Source: Alligator mississippiensis (Eukaryota; Chordata; Crocodylia; Alligatoridae). Taken from it: DNA of 64,000 bases. The notes under the pieces were generated by a model. It ran no database searches. It was not told where the DNA came from and saw only the letters and a program-made list of their open reading frames with translations. The stretch spans positions 6,029,501-6,093,500 of the forward strand of contig NC_081828.1 of the NCBI RefSeq assembly GCF_030867095.1. The letters run 5' to 3'. Shown here in pieces: positions 10,586 to 23,421 of this stretch. Each line of letters starts with the position of its first letter. Within the stretch, counting starts at the first letter, position 1. Made by a program: the position numbers and the translations under genes.

Positions 10586-12224
10586 TCTATATGGCTCTAG
10601 CAGCAAGAAAAAGACACTTCTGTAAAATGATACAGTCCATAATTCAGAGGAAGAAATCCATACTGCATTTAAAAGATTGCACCTTACTATCTCATCTACT
10701 TAGTAGCTGGATGTTTGAACAGTACATGGGGGCAGAGGCACTGAAGTCAATGCACTTTTAGCTAGAAAAGGATAGACCTGCAGGGTGGTTTGTAGCAGAG
10801 CCACTTTTGCCAATGCCAGCACTGCCTGCTCCAAGAGCAATGGGACAATGCACAGCCCAGTCCGGTTCCAGTAATGATGGTGAGTTGTTAGACTAGTTTA
10901 TGAGTAGACAAGCAGCTGCTCTCAGACCCTGGGTTCATGATACGCATGCTTTATCTCAGTGAGGATGGTTAGGAACAAGGGGTTAGTAGTGCAAAGCCCC
11001 ATCAGTTTAATCTCCTCTTGGTTATTGCCTTAAACATGATTTGTGCTCTTGTCTCCAACAGCACAAGAAAGCGCGTCCAGTACAGCACAGTGAAGAGTGC
11101 TGTCCTGAAGCCATGTCTAGCTCCTTCAGTACAGCAGCAACTGGCTCTTCTAGGTGTCTACTGCTACTGTGCATCTGATTATCAACAAGATAGCATCTCG
11201 TTATCCTCATCTTAACTGCTCATATAATGCTTCCCCTATGTAGTTCCTCAGTGAAAACGTTTGAAATGAGTTAACGAACGTGTTTTAAGAAACATGCTTT
11301 TCAACATCACTTGGCAACTTGTATAGGTGAGGAAAGGAGTTTTAAAAAAAGTCTTACCTGGTTGTGGTTTCCCCAGAGATCAGGACATTTAGGCATGACA
11401 AAAACGACAACAATGTTAAACTCATGCATGTGATATGTCATTAGCCCTTCCTTGCTGCTTAATGTCATTTTTATTTTTATGTTTAAACAAACTACAGGTG
11501 TATGGACAGTGAGACACTAAAGAGAGAAAAGCAAACCACCTGCAAATTCAGCCTGGCCATCCACAGCACTCTGGCTTTTGTCATACCAGCTTCCATCCCC
11601 CAGATCCTACACACCTCCCAAAATATTGTTGCCTACAATACATGGTCATTGTGCCTGATGCTTCAAACAGTGTGACTTTGAATTCCAGATCCTGCTCCAT
11701 ATTTCGCAGAGGTCACTCACTCACTATAAGGAGCCAAGCATCATCTTTCCATCCAAATCGGGGTTGTCCCAAACCTAGTGCTGGATTTGAATGCTGCTGT
11801 GTATGTCATTTGGCAGCAGTCTCCAACATGGGATGAGCAGAAAGTAACAGTATTGGAGAAACAGCTTTAAACAGAACAGCTTTTCCTGCTGTGCCAGTGT
11901 CCTCATTGAATCAAGATCCAAGCTTATCTTTCAGGAGCAATGCAAAGTGATTCTGCGCTGAGGACTCGTAACCGTGGCATCCCAGCTGCCCATCTCCCTG
12001 CCAGCAGCCTGGAGTTTTTGGTCTCTGTACAAAATAAACCTATTTGCTATTTTCTTCTATGCTCCATAAATGTTTTAAGCATGCGGTTGCAAGCAAGCTG
12101 AGCAAAGAAATGTAAGAACTTAACATTCACAAAAGCACACTGGGCTTTCTGCTTTCCCTTTCCAGAAGCTGTGTACACAAAGGGGTAGAGCAAACCTGTA
12201 GAGGCCAGGATTCCTGGTTCTTTT
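10586..12224. other. Unique sequence, nothing firm
   Basis: No repeat family or RNA gene seen. A good minus-strand donor (CAACCAG|GTAAGAC at about 11353) follows an open frame containing VMPKCPDLWGNHNQ, but no convincing acceptor lies upstream, so no exon is called. Confidence 0.4.
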
Positions 12225-12345
12225 AGCAATGGTCTTGTCTTACCATGTGACTTTCAGCAACCACCTCAACTTCCCTGAGCCTCAGTTTCTCCATCTGCAT
12301 AATGGGAATGATAATAGCTATTCATTTGGGTTCTATGGAATTTAT
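12225..12345 (+). repeat. MIR SINE fragment
   Basis: Clear MIR core: CATGTGACTTTCAGCAA, then CCTGAGCCTCAGTTTCTCC, then ATCTGCATAATGGGAATGAT. The tRNA-derived head is mostly lost. Confidence 0.8.
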
Positions 12346-12634
12346 ATAGATTTTACACTATCATATTGCAATCCTAGATGAATATAGTATGCTTGATGCC
12401 AAAATATTATTACTCTATAATTTATCTGGCATGGATGGAGAAGGAAAAAAAATATATATATATTTTTGTAACCTCCCCCATCCCCACCACCAAAAAAAAA
12501 AAAAAATCCCTTTTATTTTTGATGCAGCTATTTTACCACTGCAAATAGAATAATACTTAAGTCTTCCATAATAGCTTCTGTGTGAGCATTTAGCAAGCTA
12601 GTGAGTTACTTACAATGTGATCATCAGCATTATC

Positions 12635-12740
12635 CAATAGCAGTGCAGGACTTGGTGTTAAATGGTCTAAGTTTTATTCCCAGCTCTACTGCAGACGTCC
12701 TATATGACCTTAAACAAATCACATCAACTCCCTGTGTTAG
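12635..12740 (+). repeat. MIR SINE fragment, head and start of core
   Basis: TTATTCCCAGCTCTACTGC followed by TATATGACCTTAAACAAATC matches the MIR head-to-core junction. The next MIR piece (AATGGGGATTATAAC) appears only after a microsatellite, at 12885, so the repeat seems to have been split by microsatellite growth. Confidence 0.65.
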
Positions 12741-12747
12741 TGGCCCA

Positions 12748-12880
12748 TACACACACACACACACACACCCACACGCACACACACACACATATATACACAC
12801 ACACACACATATATATACACACATATATATACACACATATACATAAATACACATATAGATATATACACACATGTATATAT
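12748..12880. repeat. CA/TA microsatellite
   Basis: CACACA runs passing into TATACACA and TATATA, sitting between two parts of a MIR. Confidence 0.9.
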
Positions 12881-12882
12881 AT

Positions 12883-13110
12883 AGAATGGGGATTATAACA
12901 CTCATTGAGACTATTGATTCTGTTGTGCTTATAAATATAAATATATATATATTTCTATATATAGAGAATAGGGAGTATAACACTCGTTGAGACTATTGAT
13001 TCTGTCGTGCTTATAAATATATATATATATGTTTCTCTCTATATAGAGAGAGAATGGGGATTATAATACTCATTGAGACTATTGATTCTGTCGTGCTTAT
13101 ACAGTTCTAT
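12883..13110 (+). repeat. Three tandem copies of an 82-87 bp MIR-derived unit
   Basis: GAATRGGGAKTATAA begins copies at about 12883, 12965 and 13052. Each continues CACTCRTTGAGACTATTGATTC and ends in a TA-rich spacer. The start of the unit matches the MIR core 'aaatggggataata'. Confidence 0.8.
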
Positions 13111-13955
13111 GAGATTTCTCATGCCTATCATGCTACAGAAGGGCAATATTGCTGTTGTATTGTATTATAATGACACTATACGACAGTAAGCACAGAAGAA
13201 GCACAGAAATGTGTTGCTTGACTTCATAAGTGTCAAATCGAGGGTGAACCTGGGAACAGAACTCAAGTCTTCAGGGGTGAAATTCTGGCCCCTTTAAAGT
13301 TAACCTCAAACCTGCCATTGAGTCCCCAGAAGTCGGACTAGTACTCTGGCTTCTAGATCTACCCCAATACCAGCCATCCCCCTTGGAAAAGCATGTTTTA
13401 AGCTAAACCCTGAAAGCTTGCATTAAGTTGCATATACATCTCTTCCCTTCCCCATCCCCTTCTGCCAAAATAGGTGTAGCGACCCCCAAATACTAAATCC
13501 GAACGTAGACAAAGCCCTACTTATTGCTCACTAATAAGTGATTAGAGTTCTTTACTACATATGCGTGTAAAGCATTATTAGTCTGAAAGACAAACAATAG
13601 GCTCCCTAAGTGTTGCTGATCACATTAAATGAGCTTGGTAGGCTCTGATACAAAAGGAAATGGAAAGCTCTACTTATAATGCCTTTGCTATCCACTACTG
13701 TCCTTCAAGCAGTTAAGAAAAATGGTCTAATTTACACACACACATGCACACACACACACATATATGCACATGGAGGCAATGACAAAGCCCAGCAGTCTAT
13801 GTGTTTGTGATATCTCCTAATGCCAGGTAAGGAAAGCATCTTTTTTCCTTTTAACTTGCTGCTGTATATATATATTGTTTCCTTCCAGTCTATCTTTAGG
13901 TTATAACAGTTCACAGCATTTTTTTTTTCTCTAGCAGATGTGTTATTCAATTACT
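13111..13955. other. Unique sequence with a short CA repeat
   Basis: Contains a (CA)n run at about 13734-13762 and nothing else I can name. Confidence 0.4.
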
Positions 13956-14240
13956 TCAGGGCTTTTCCATTTGTAATATTATGAAGCAATGATAGCCAGC
14001 AGACTTCACCTGTCTTTTAGAGATAGCCAGACTGGTAATTTTACCTCTGCCCATTTTATCCACACCAGTAAATCTCATAACATGGTTATAGAGAGATTCC
14101 AATTTTTGTAGAACCTTCTCCCGGGAATTCCTGTATACAATATTGCCATAGTCTGTAATGGACATAACCTGTGATTGGATTAATGTTTCCCTAGTGAAGA
14201 AGTCAAAGCATTTCATGTTCCTATAACTGGTTTGCAGCTC
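13956..14240 (-). mobile_element. L2-like LINE remnant, end of the reverse transcriptase ORF
   Basis: A minus-strand frame reads ITDYGNIVYRNSREKVLQKL and then ESLYNHVMRFTG. That follows the pattern near the C-terminus of L2-clade LINE polyproteins (LDYxDVVYxNA...LxKLDxVYHxAlRFxTG). The frame stays open for 170 codons, but only this part resembles a LINE; the upstream part is not recognised. It is 5' truncated and there is no 3' UTR I can delimit. Confidence 0.55.
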
Positions 14241-15501
14241 TGCAGTAAAGGTCTTTGGTGTGGCAGAGAAAATAATTGCAAATGCAGCCCCAATCAGAAT
14301 ATATAATCCCTTCACAGTGTGGGTCCAATTCAACAGAGTTAGACTGCCTGCGTGGAGGTTTGTGGCAGGATTTTCTTGACGGGAGAGCAGCATGCTCAGA
14401 AAACAAGTTAATTTCATCATTTTAATATTCATGAAGTCGCTTCCAGGTAGGGCGAGATAATTCACTGGTAGTCTTCGGAGAGGTGCATTGCCCCCCAGAT
14501 CCGAGAGAAAATATTGGGGGTGAATGAGACTGCATCTCCTCTCCCCCAGAAGAGAGGAACCTCAGGACACCCCAAAATAAAAGGCGTATTTATCTGTTAT
14601 AGTAATATATGGTTCAAAATCGGCTACGCTGTCCTTTGTTGGGAATTTAAAGCCTTAAAAGAAAAGCACCTTACCTGCCGTGAGCCTGGTATGACCCAAG
14701 AACGTTGTTGTATAGGCATGCGGGATAAGTATTCTTTCTAGGTATCATGCTCCTTGTATTGTCCTATTTCTGAGCCCGATTTGAAGCTAACTGCAGTCAA
14801 CAGGGGTCTTTCATTGGGCTTTAAAGGCCCAATGTGCCCAGATGGTGACCGTGGTGGGGGAACAGGACTCAAGAAGTGGAAGGGCTATATGACTCCAGCT
14901 CCTATATTAACCCTGTTCTCCCCAACGGGCTGTGAAGGGTTCAGTTCCTTCTGGACCTCATAGGAGAGATGCTTGCCATGGAAGGGAATATATACACTGC
15001 CTCAGCTTTAACACGGGCAAATCCCTCTGGATGCTACGTTGCGACATACCTGATGGGGCACCATGTCTCCCAGGCCCGTCAATTGATGCATTTTGGCACA
15101 CGTCCAATGCAGGGTTGAGCCTTGCAGGTGAGATTACCATACCAAAGCCATCCATTCACCCACTCTTGCTTCCCTCAGTCTCTCTACTTACAAATACATT
15201 TATATATTTGTGTATTTTACATGCACAATTCCCCTGGCTTTTATCCCTAAGGAGGAAGACCTTAGTTTTATAAAAGGGCACTTGCTTTCCTCCACTGTGC
15301 AGCCCCTGTTCCCTCTACGCATCCAAAGACAAAATCTCTGGCCCTTGAGAAACTTTGACTTCTTTACAAAAGTATACTAAAGTCAAGATGATGTATTTAA
15401 GAGTGGCCTCCATTAGTCAAATCAATGAGATGCAAAGAGGTATTTCTGCCTATTTGTTTTACATACATTTTGCAGACACCACTTAGGATACCACAAAACA
15501 G
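14241..15501. other. Unique sequence with a short near-palindrome
   Basis: CATTGGGCTTTAAAGGCCC and its continuation around 14813-14835 form a near-perfect palindrome. A strong minus-strand donor (CGGCAG|GTAAGG at about 14674) has no good acceptor nearby. Otherwise nothing recognised. Confidence 0.35.
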
Positions 15502-15780
15502 GTTGGAAAACTTGTTCTTTGCAAGCTTTTGGGCACGCACACCCTTCTTCAGGCACTGGAGAGAGCCTGCTGTTGGGTTGGGTAGATTGGCTTCTGATCG
15601 ACCCAGAAGAGCACCCAAACCAACAGCAGACTCTCTCTAATGCCCGAAGAAGGGTGTCTGTACCTGAAAGCTTGCAAAGAACAATTTTTCCAACTATTTA
15701 GTTGCTCTAATAAAAGATATTGCATTTACTCAAAGAACCTTGTCTGCCCATGTCCTTAGACCAACACGGCTACCACCAAC
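15502..15780 (+). mobile_element. Penelope-like tail copy with inverted 5' part
   Basis: The direct part runs from about 15618 to 15780: CCTGAAAGCTTGCAAAGAAC, then TAATAAAAGATATTGC, then CCTTAGACCAACACGGCTAC. The same sequence in reverse complement (15502-15577) precedes it, with a loop of about 40 bp. This repeats the structure at 2292-2475. No clear target duplication was found. Confidence 0.6.
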
Positions 15781-16624
15781 AACCTTGATAAAATGGGTTT
15801 GATTAGTTTTCCTTGCCAGGCGGAGTTGTGTTTGCTTAGACCTGAGTTTGCAGATTTTTTAAACTCACCATTTCTGTCTTTATTCCTCTTGTTATTAAAA
15901 AAGAAAGGAAAAAAAAAGGGGGGGGGGAGAGACGTTTCTCCCATTCGTTAGTCTGAGCCTTGACCAATTAGTCATACGATAACCACTTTGCTTATGTTAA
16001 CTGCAGAAACATGCCAGACTGCGACAGAAGATATTATAAATATTTGATGCCTGCTATAATAGGCACTACCTGAAAGCTCGTCCCCATCTTTTTCTGTCAC
16101 TGTAAATAACCTCCTCTTCACATATTCTGTGTTGCATTGTCCTCTATGGATATTGCCCCTTACAAGTATGTGTCCCCTTAATCCATATACTTTTTAAGAG
16201 ACATTCTCTTAAAAACTCACCCTTTCCTGCATAATTAACATGTTTTAAACTCTTTTCCCTTCCAACAAAGCTGATCATATAGAACAGGACAAGGAAAGAG
16301 GTATGTAATCCCTGCCTGCTGTGACTACATAGATTGAGGGGGGGTTCTTCCACGTATTCCTACATCCATCTCCATCCCATCATAGACATATTCGACCACA
16401 GACACGAAATAACCAGATGTACTTTAGCAGAAAGACCTTCCAAAACAGTTGACCCCACAGGACTCCAGGACCAATTTGATTTAATACAATATTATTATTT
16501 AGCACTTTATATTGGACAAAGATTAACTGCCCAACTGTTCCACCCTTAGTCATGTTGTACCGTACTCCAGATGGGAACGCAGGCAGACTTAATTATGACT
16601 GAAGGGGAGAGTTGTAGAGCTGGG
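15781..16624. other. Unique sequence, nothing recognised
   Basis: A-run and G-run pair near 15897-15930. No exon or repeat family seen. Confidence 0.4.
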
Positions 16625-16770
16625 TCCTAAGTAATTATTACTATCCCCAGGTTACAGCGAGGCCCACAAGAGGTGGAAGGACTTGCCTACGTTGGAGGTC
16701 GAAACAGAATTAATAACTGGGAAGCCATCACTCCCAAGTGCAGTCATTATTTAGCATTTCCAATGTACTG
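16625..16770 (-). repeat. MIR SINE fragment
   Basis: The minus-strand MIR core shows as ATTATTACTATCCCCAGG, then AGCGAGGCCCACAAGAGG, then GACTTGCCTACGTTGGAGGTC. The order matches the reverse complement of MIR. Confidence 0.7.
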
Positions 16771-17111
16771 CCCAGACCTTCAACTAGGAGGAAGCCCTGC
16801 TGTACTGTAAAAATGAGCATGAAGTCACGCTCCTCGTCATGAAGGTATTGCAATTAAACACACTGGCAGCACATACGAAAGGGAAGGGTGGGGGGAATTG
16901 ATCTGGTCAAATCCATATACTACAGGCTGTGGATGGATGAAAAAATTACAGCAGTTTTCAATTATACCAATTACCATGGGTCACAAGGAGCTGTAGTAAC
17001 CGTTTCCTTCTGTCCACTCCTATGCCAGGATGAGTGTAGCTATTACCAGTATAACCTGCATGAAACACATATAAGGTGTAATGGTTTAGCTCCATATATA
17101 CTGGTATAAAT

Positions 17112-17276
17112 ACAGGCAGACACAACAGACACAGCTGTGGTTCAGTCTGAGGCACTTTAAAATGGGATATGAACAGCCATATATCTATCTATCTATCTAC
17201 ATATCTACTATGTAGATAGATAGATATATGGCTGTTCATATCCCATTTTAAATCTAGATTTTTAATCCCATCTATT

Positions 17277-17365
<89 letters not shown>

Positions 17366-17430
17366 GTTCATATCCCATTTTAAAGTGCCTCAAACTGAAC
17401 CACAGCTGTCTGTTGTGTCTGCCTATATCT
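17112..17430. repeat. GATA microsatellite framed by three inverted arms
   Basis: Arm a (17112-17193) reads toward the microsatellite. Arm b (17215-17253) is the reverse complement of its inner half. Arm c (17365-17424), beyond a (GATA)n run at about 17277-17365, is the reverse complement of nearly its full length. The shared core is AAAATGGGATATGAACAGCC. Both arms plus loops could form a long hairpin. Confidence 0.9.
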
Positions 17431-18214
17431 ATGTATAGATAGAGAGATAGATGTAGATCTATAGACCACAGATCTATATCTATCTATCTACCTATACACA
17501 CACACACACTTTTTTCACTTCTGATGAATATGAAGTATAAAGTGTCCATTATCCCCATCAGCCCTGAACCCATGGACTTGATGTGATGGAGCAAGGGAGA
17601 CCTTCAATGCGAGGCTGATGTTCTCTGAGTGATAGAAAAAGAAGGTGATTTTATGCAGTGACTGTATTCGTATAGACTTCATAGGACTGCAAGGAGGGTC
17701 GAGGAGATGGGAAGGAGGTTGCAGGGATGGATGATTACTAATGGGCTGTTATCACCCTCACTCCTGGTCATGTCCTGCTCCTTGTCCTCTCTGACCCACC
17801 AAGAGTTTTAGGCATCTGCAAAGCAAAAAAAGAGTCTGGATCTTGAAAGCATGATGGAGAAAGCAACATCAGGATTTGGATGCAGCCTGGACAGAGGGAA
17901 AAGAGTCCAGAAGGACCTGAAGATTGTCACTAGCTTGCAGGTCTGCAAGGAAAGTGGGCAACAATTCCATTTCATTGCAATGCCTAAGGTCTTGACAACT
18001 GGGGTGTTTTTTTTTTCCTGCATTGGAAAAAAATGCAAGCACCTTTCAAATGTTCCAGCAAAACCAGAATTGTTTGAAAATATCCCTTTTCAGTGACAAA
18101 AATCTGAGTTTTAACAAGAATATGTATCTGTCTGTCCTTTAATGACTACAGCTTTGGTCTGGGGCTTGGAAGACTCAAGTTCAAGTCTGATCTACCGGGT
18201 TCAAAGCAGTTTGC
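17431..18214. other. Short GATA-type remnants, then unique sequence
   Basis: TATC/GATA fragments and a (CA)n run to about 17510, then nothing recognised. Confidence 0.4.
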
Positions 18215-18315
18215 CATCCCAGGCTGACTATGACTCAATATGATCAGAGATTTGAACCTGAAACACCCAACAACCTCATGTCAAGGCAGTGCCTTAATCA
18301 GCAAGCTACAGAGTA
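18215..18315 (-). repeat. Possible tRNA-derived SINE head
   Basis: On the minus strand TAGCTTGCTGATTAAGGCAC resembles a pol III A box region and CAGGTTCAAATCTC a B box, about 35 bp apart. It may be a diverged MIR or a tRNA-derived SINE. No core or tail is clear. Confidence 0.3.
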
Positions 18316-21300
18316 TGAGTATCTCTGCCTCGAAAGCTGCATCAGATCCACCATGTCTTGGTAAAATGATTTGGCTCGAATGAAGCACCTTATTTCAGTG
18401 ACATTTCATATCCCCCCAGGTGTCCTGACCAGGGGCCAAATGTGACAGAGCTCATGGGAAAGTGAAGAGCACTTAGGAGAAATACATGAATAGTCCAGTT
18501 AGGTTTAAGATCACATTGATGTGTCCAGGAGGAGATGTTGCAAGAACAGGCTGAGCTGCAAGTTTGTATGAAGGGAGGCAAGCCAGGAATGGAGAGGTTC
18601 ACCTTCATGGCAATACCATTTTGATGTAAATCCAACACATCCAAATACAGAGGCCAAGTCAAGGAAACCTCGGAAAACTGCCTGCAGAGCAGGGAGACGG
18701 CCTTCCAGAGCCTCCCACTTCCAGCTGACACCAAGGAGCGTGATCAATACTGCAAGATAGACAATGAAAACGAGGAGAAACACACCATTTCCACATTGAA
18801 ACACTTTATTCAGTCTTCCTAGAGTAGACAGAGCCTCTACCGAGTAGAAGATGACCTGCAAACTCTGCAATTACAAGAAACCGTTTGCAAAGAAGTAACA
18901 GAGTTCAGCAAGTGTTTTCTTTCAATCAAGATTCAAAAGGAACATTTTCTCCCCCCAAATAAACCAACTTTGAAAATCTTCCACTAAAACCTTATAAAAC
19001 CCAACTACAGTCATAAATTAACATTAGATTAATTCAAAGGACAAGCTATCCCCCTTCTGCATGCCTTCTAATCCATATCTCCAAGAGGTCATTTTAATTA
19101 TCATGCTGTCACCGCTATTCATTACTCTGCTTATAGAGACAGGAAGCCAGCACTGTGCCTTTTCGGTGCATTGGTATTCATCATATTAAGGCACTTTTCT
19201 CTTCTTAAAAATGCACACAGTTTAACCCCATAACCTTGAAATGCTGACAATATTGAGTTTGTTTTTATCATTTTCCTTCCCCTGGGTCACCCTTGCCTGT
19301 TTTCAGCTTGTTTCTTCTTCTCCCATCTCACCCCTTCCCAGAGATGAAAAAAAAAAGGAAGAAAGAAAGAATCAGGTTGATAGACTGTAAACACACAGAT
19401 GTTGTCAAAGAGTATTTGTTGCTTTCTTGGCATTTGGTCCATTGTGAGAGACAGGCAGGGCCAAGTTCTGCCCCTTGCTTGTTCCCACAGACTCCTATTG
19501 CTTTGGGAGACTGCCTAGCTTTAAGCAATGGCACAACAGGTTCACAGTCAATCCCTCTGTATCTCCAGACACAGCAAAATACACATCGTTGGGCACTGAA
19601 CTGAAGCCGTGGGATTGCAAGGCCGATCCTCAGCTGCCACTGTGTTTGCTCATCAGTGCAAAGCAAGTGGAAAGCTGCTCTCAGGGGGCAGCCAAGGCCT
19701 CTCCCTCCAAGATGGAAATCCTCAGGTTGCATAGAGCTGTCTACACTACCTCTATGCCTCCCAATGGGCTGGAGGGCAAGTCGGCGAAGACGAAGAAAGA
19801 ACAGGGTCCACTTCCAGATTCCTGGCTGCTACCTGTGTAAATATAACCAAGGTCTCTTTAAATTTTGCCTACGACCACGTCTGACAATTGGCCTGGCCCA
19901 GATCAGCAGCTGCAAATCGGGTCCCATCCTCTCCGGTGCTGGGGAGGTTGGGTGGTTTTGGTCAAGCAAGAAGCAATCACACAAGGGAACAGTAAAGTTA
20001 AGCAGCCTGGTAGATCAGGTCTTTCCCTAGTGTTTGAACTCCAGTTTCACTAGGAACGTGGGTTGAACGTTGCATTGGTCCTGTAAGCCAGGGAAGAGGC
20101 TGCCCGTGGCAGATAGCATCCCCGGTGAAACCTGCCCCAGAAGTCGAGTCTCGTCTAGCTTTGCCAAGGGAGTGTTAAGAGGGGGAGGCAGGGATTTAAG
20201 GAGACACAAGTGGGAGCCCCTTGTGGGAAGCCTTTAAGGAGACGCAAGTGGGAAGCCAACCCATGCCGCCTACTGCCCTGCAGGCAGGACTAGGCAAGAG
20301 CCCGGCCTTGCTGGGCACCGACCTGGAGGGGCTAAGCCTGGCATGCAGGTCTTGCATGAACTGCAAGCGAGGGCACGCTTGCTGCAGTCTTGTGGAGGCA
20401 CAAAAACAAGAGCTTGTAACAGCTACGCTAGCTGTATGGGCGACGGCAGTCACACAGGCATGCGTCTGTCTCTCTGAATAATTATCTGTATAACAGCTCC
20501 TTAAGGGAGCTCATGGAAAGCTCCTAACCAGGCAAGAAATGAACACAGACCCATGGAGGAGCACATAAACCCATCCCTGCCCTCTGCCCATAAGTCATAA
20601 CCTGCAAACACAAAAAGCGAGATAACTGGAACAGCACATGCAACCGGCATAAAGACGTGAGAATTTGCCACTAACACGGGAGGAAGCGCACAGCGTATCG
20701 AGGAACTTTGAACTGTTCGCTCTGTCGAAGGATGGCCCCTTTAAGGAGAGCAAAAGGGTTTTTATGGTCTCCCCTCCCCCCCCCACCCTTTTTTTCTGTT
20801 AACTAACGGCTTTTTTGGCCGCAAAAAAACGATTTCTTTTTTAATCTATCCATTCTCTTTTTTCCAGAGATGAGCAAAAAGGGCTGGAATTGATTTGCCA
20901 TCAGTAAAAAGAAAATCAATAGTAAAATTTCTAGCTGATTTCCCCCCTCCCCTCCAGACTATTTGTTATTTTAGAAATACTTGTCTGGGGAGAAACAAAG
21001 AGAAATCTTATCGGCTCAAACCCCAGGAGAGCTGAGCCAACTCCTTTTCCTCCGCCGGACGAAAAGTCTTCCTCTCTCAGCTTTTACGAGGAGTGGGAAT
21101 CATCCTTGAGACTGGTCTGGCTTCTCTTCTCCAACTTGCTGCCTGCGTGGTTATTCCTGGGGCCGCGCTGGGCAGCACCTTTGAACGGGGGCAGTTTTTC
21201 TTTCCTGCAGATGGGAGAAAGAGAGAGAAGGCACCCACTGAATCACAATATAGAGGTTCAGCACTATGGAAGCCCAATATTCTGGTTTTTCCTTAAAAAA

Positions 21301-21685
21301 AAAGAAAAAATCTTTGTGCAGAATCAGATGGGGAAGTGAATTTACAAGCTAGCCATGTGATTTACTCCAGAAATTAGCAATGTCACCTATTTTATTGCTC
21401 CTATGGTCAGGGTAGAAGGATTCCCCCCTGAGCCTCCAGTGTCTTGTCCAGTCTAGGCTCATATACTAAATCCACCACTTTATTAGTTAGTCCACATGCT
21501 AATAATCTCACAACAGTTTTTACTCATGTTCTGCCTAATTTTCCATTGGCTTCATTTTTGCCTGTTTCTCAGAGCTGTAACATTGGGGATGTGCTGGTGG
21601 ATACACCTTGCCAGTACCCAGATCTGCACACGTCTTCCCAGGCAATGCCCACCCCAGTCCAGCCAATGACATTCAACTCTCCCTA
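18316..21685. other. Unique sequence, with a short tandem duplication at 20190-20260
   Basis: TTTAAGGAGACRCAAGTGGG occurs at about 20192 and 20234, a local duplication. Moderately GC-rich between 19600 and 20500. No exon, RNA gene or repeat family that I can support. Confidence 0.35.
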
Positions 21686-21780
21686 GGCCTGAAGAAGGGA
21701 GTTTGTGCCTGAAAGCTTGCAAAGAACAATTTTTCCAACTATTCAGTTGGTCTAATAAAAGAGAAGAACTTTGTCTGCCT
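21686..21780 (+). mobile_element. Penelope-like tail copy, truncated at both ends
   Basis: GCCTGAAGAAGGGAGTTTGTG, cut here, is followed by CCTGAAAGCTTGCAAAGAAC and TTGGTCTAATAAAAGAGAAG. It stops at TTGTCTGCCT, before the usual terminal TTAGACCAACACGGCTAC. No inverted part and no target duplication seen. Confidence 0.6.
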
Positions 21781-23180
21781 AATAATTACATGTGGATGCA
21801 CGTGTTTAATGCAGTAAGTTTCCTTAAAAATCAATCTCTCCCACCTCACTCACCTTTATACCTCTTCTCTGGGTTTTCTCCGATATGACATGCACCTGGA
21901 AAATGGTTTGGGGACAATATATGTTGTAGGGGTAGAAGACAAAGGGAATTCTGCTCTTGCTATGCTGTAGGAATTGAGACCGCGCCAATTCAATGGTCTG
22001 AACTGCATTGCTTTTGTGTGTCATCCCACCAACTACAGGCGGAAGAAAAAATCCTGGCTCTTCAGCCGTCTTTTTTCTATGTTGGTGGCCGGACTCTCAA
22101 AAGGGACCGTATTGGCTTAGCCTGCTTGCACTGCAGGCAGTGTGGATTTGACACCTGGCCTCAACGTGAGCAGAGGGCAGCCAGTCAAGTACTTTGGAAA
22201 TCCCTCCCTCAGCAGCCAGCAACAATGAAGATTATGAAGACACGGAGCCTGGTTTCCTTCTCTTACATTTTGCTCCGTTGCCTTTTCTGCACCTCAACCT
22301 CAGCTTGTGAACAGATTTGGTCAGTGCTGGTCTCACGCTGCTCACTTTTGCCTCTGCTTTTGCAAACACTAGTAAAATGCTGCTGTGCCTGTGTGTACAG
22401 CACCATGCAGGAAGTTCTGATGCTTTTTAATAAAACTTGTTGTTTTTTTTTAAATGGGCTCCATCTTCAAACAATGGCTGTGGCACCCTTTGGTGGACCC
22501 CACTAATCCTGCTGTTTATTCCACCTCCTGCCAGGGTACCAACCTGTCCTTGCCCACCACATCTCTGATGGAAAATAAGATGCAAGTTTTGGAGGCTGCC
22601 ATCAGAAGACCTGAGTGAGTCTGTAGGTCCTTCACTCTGGCCCAGATCTTTTGCCTCCGAGTCTTATCCGGGGATCTCTCCTCAGTGTGGTCACTCTCAC
22701 TCTACCGGTGAACTCTGTCTTCATGAAAGTTCACAGCTTTTAAGCTCGAGCCCCGTCTTTCAGCAAGGGTTCACTCACTACCCCATTTCATCACACAGTG
22801 CTTTCCCTGGGCACCCACTCCCCTGCAGCCATGCCCGTGGCTCACAGCTAAAACAGACTCAAAACCAAAATGGAAACACATCACTTATCTCCATGTGAGA
22901 CTCTTCCTGTTGAGCTGCTTCTTCTTTGAGACTCTTCTTTTCCTTCCAGTCTCTGGCCCAGTCTGAAGCCCTCTTTTAAGATCCAGGCTTATATGGCTCC
23001 AGGCTCCATCCCCTTCCAGTTGTCTGACCCACCACGCAACTAGGTGCAGGTTTTTTCCTTTCACAAACTAGCAAGCTTATTACTTTGGAGCGTGCCTCTC
23101 CATAGCTAGTACCTGCAGCCTCAAGATTTACAAGCAGACTTAGGGCTCTGCAGCCAGCTTCTGTCTCTCCAGTAACAGAG
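21781..23180. other. Unique sequence, nothing recognised
   Basis: Pyrimidine-rich in places. No repeat family or exon that I can support. Confidence 0.4.
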
Positions 23181-23242
23181 GTTAGAGGCCCAGTTAGATA
23201 CGACAGAGAGAGAGATTATAACCCTCCCCACCCCTTTTTTTG

Positions 23243-23293
<51 letters not shown>

Positions 23294-23364
23294 TACACAT
23301 ACAGGGGTTAGGGGCCCAGTTAGATATGATAGAGAGAGATTATAACCCCGCCCCTTTTTTTTTG

Positions 23365-23421
<57 letters not shown>

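Noticed and set aside
11350-11450. Minus-strand frame ending at a good donor CAACCAG|GTAAGAC
   Set aside because: No pyrimidine-rich acceptor lies upstream; the nearest AGs follow A-rich sequence.
14674-14740. Minus-strand frame ending at donor CGGCAG|GTAAGG
   Set aside because: The only upstream AG lacks a pyrimidine tract, and the frame is too short to judge.
15397-15500. Minus-strand peptide YVKQIGRNT next to a Penelope-like tail, recalling the YVGQTGR motif of GIY-YIG endonucleases
   Set aside because: Only a few residues agree, the catalytic pattern is incomplete, and its order relative to the tail is not that of a Penelope-like element.
18390-18870. Minus-strand frames of 114 and 119 codons with hydrophobic runs
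   Set aside because: Two overlapping frames, no recognisable domain or splice borders; likely chance or very old repeat sequence.
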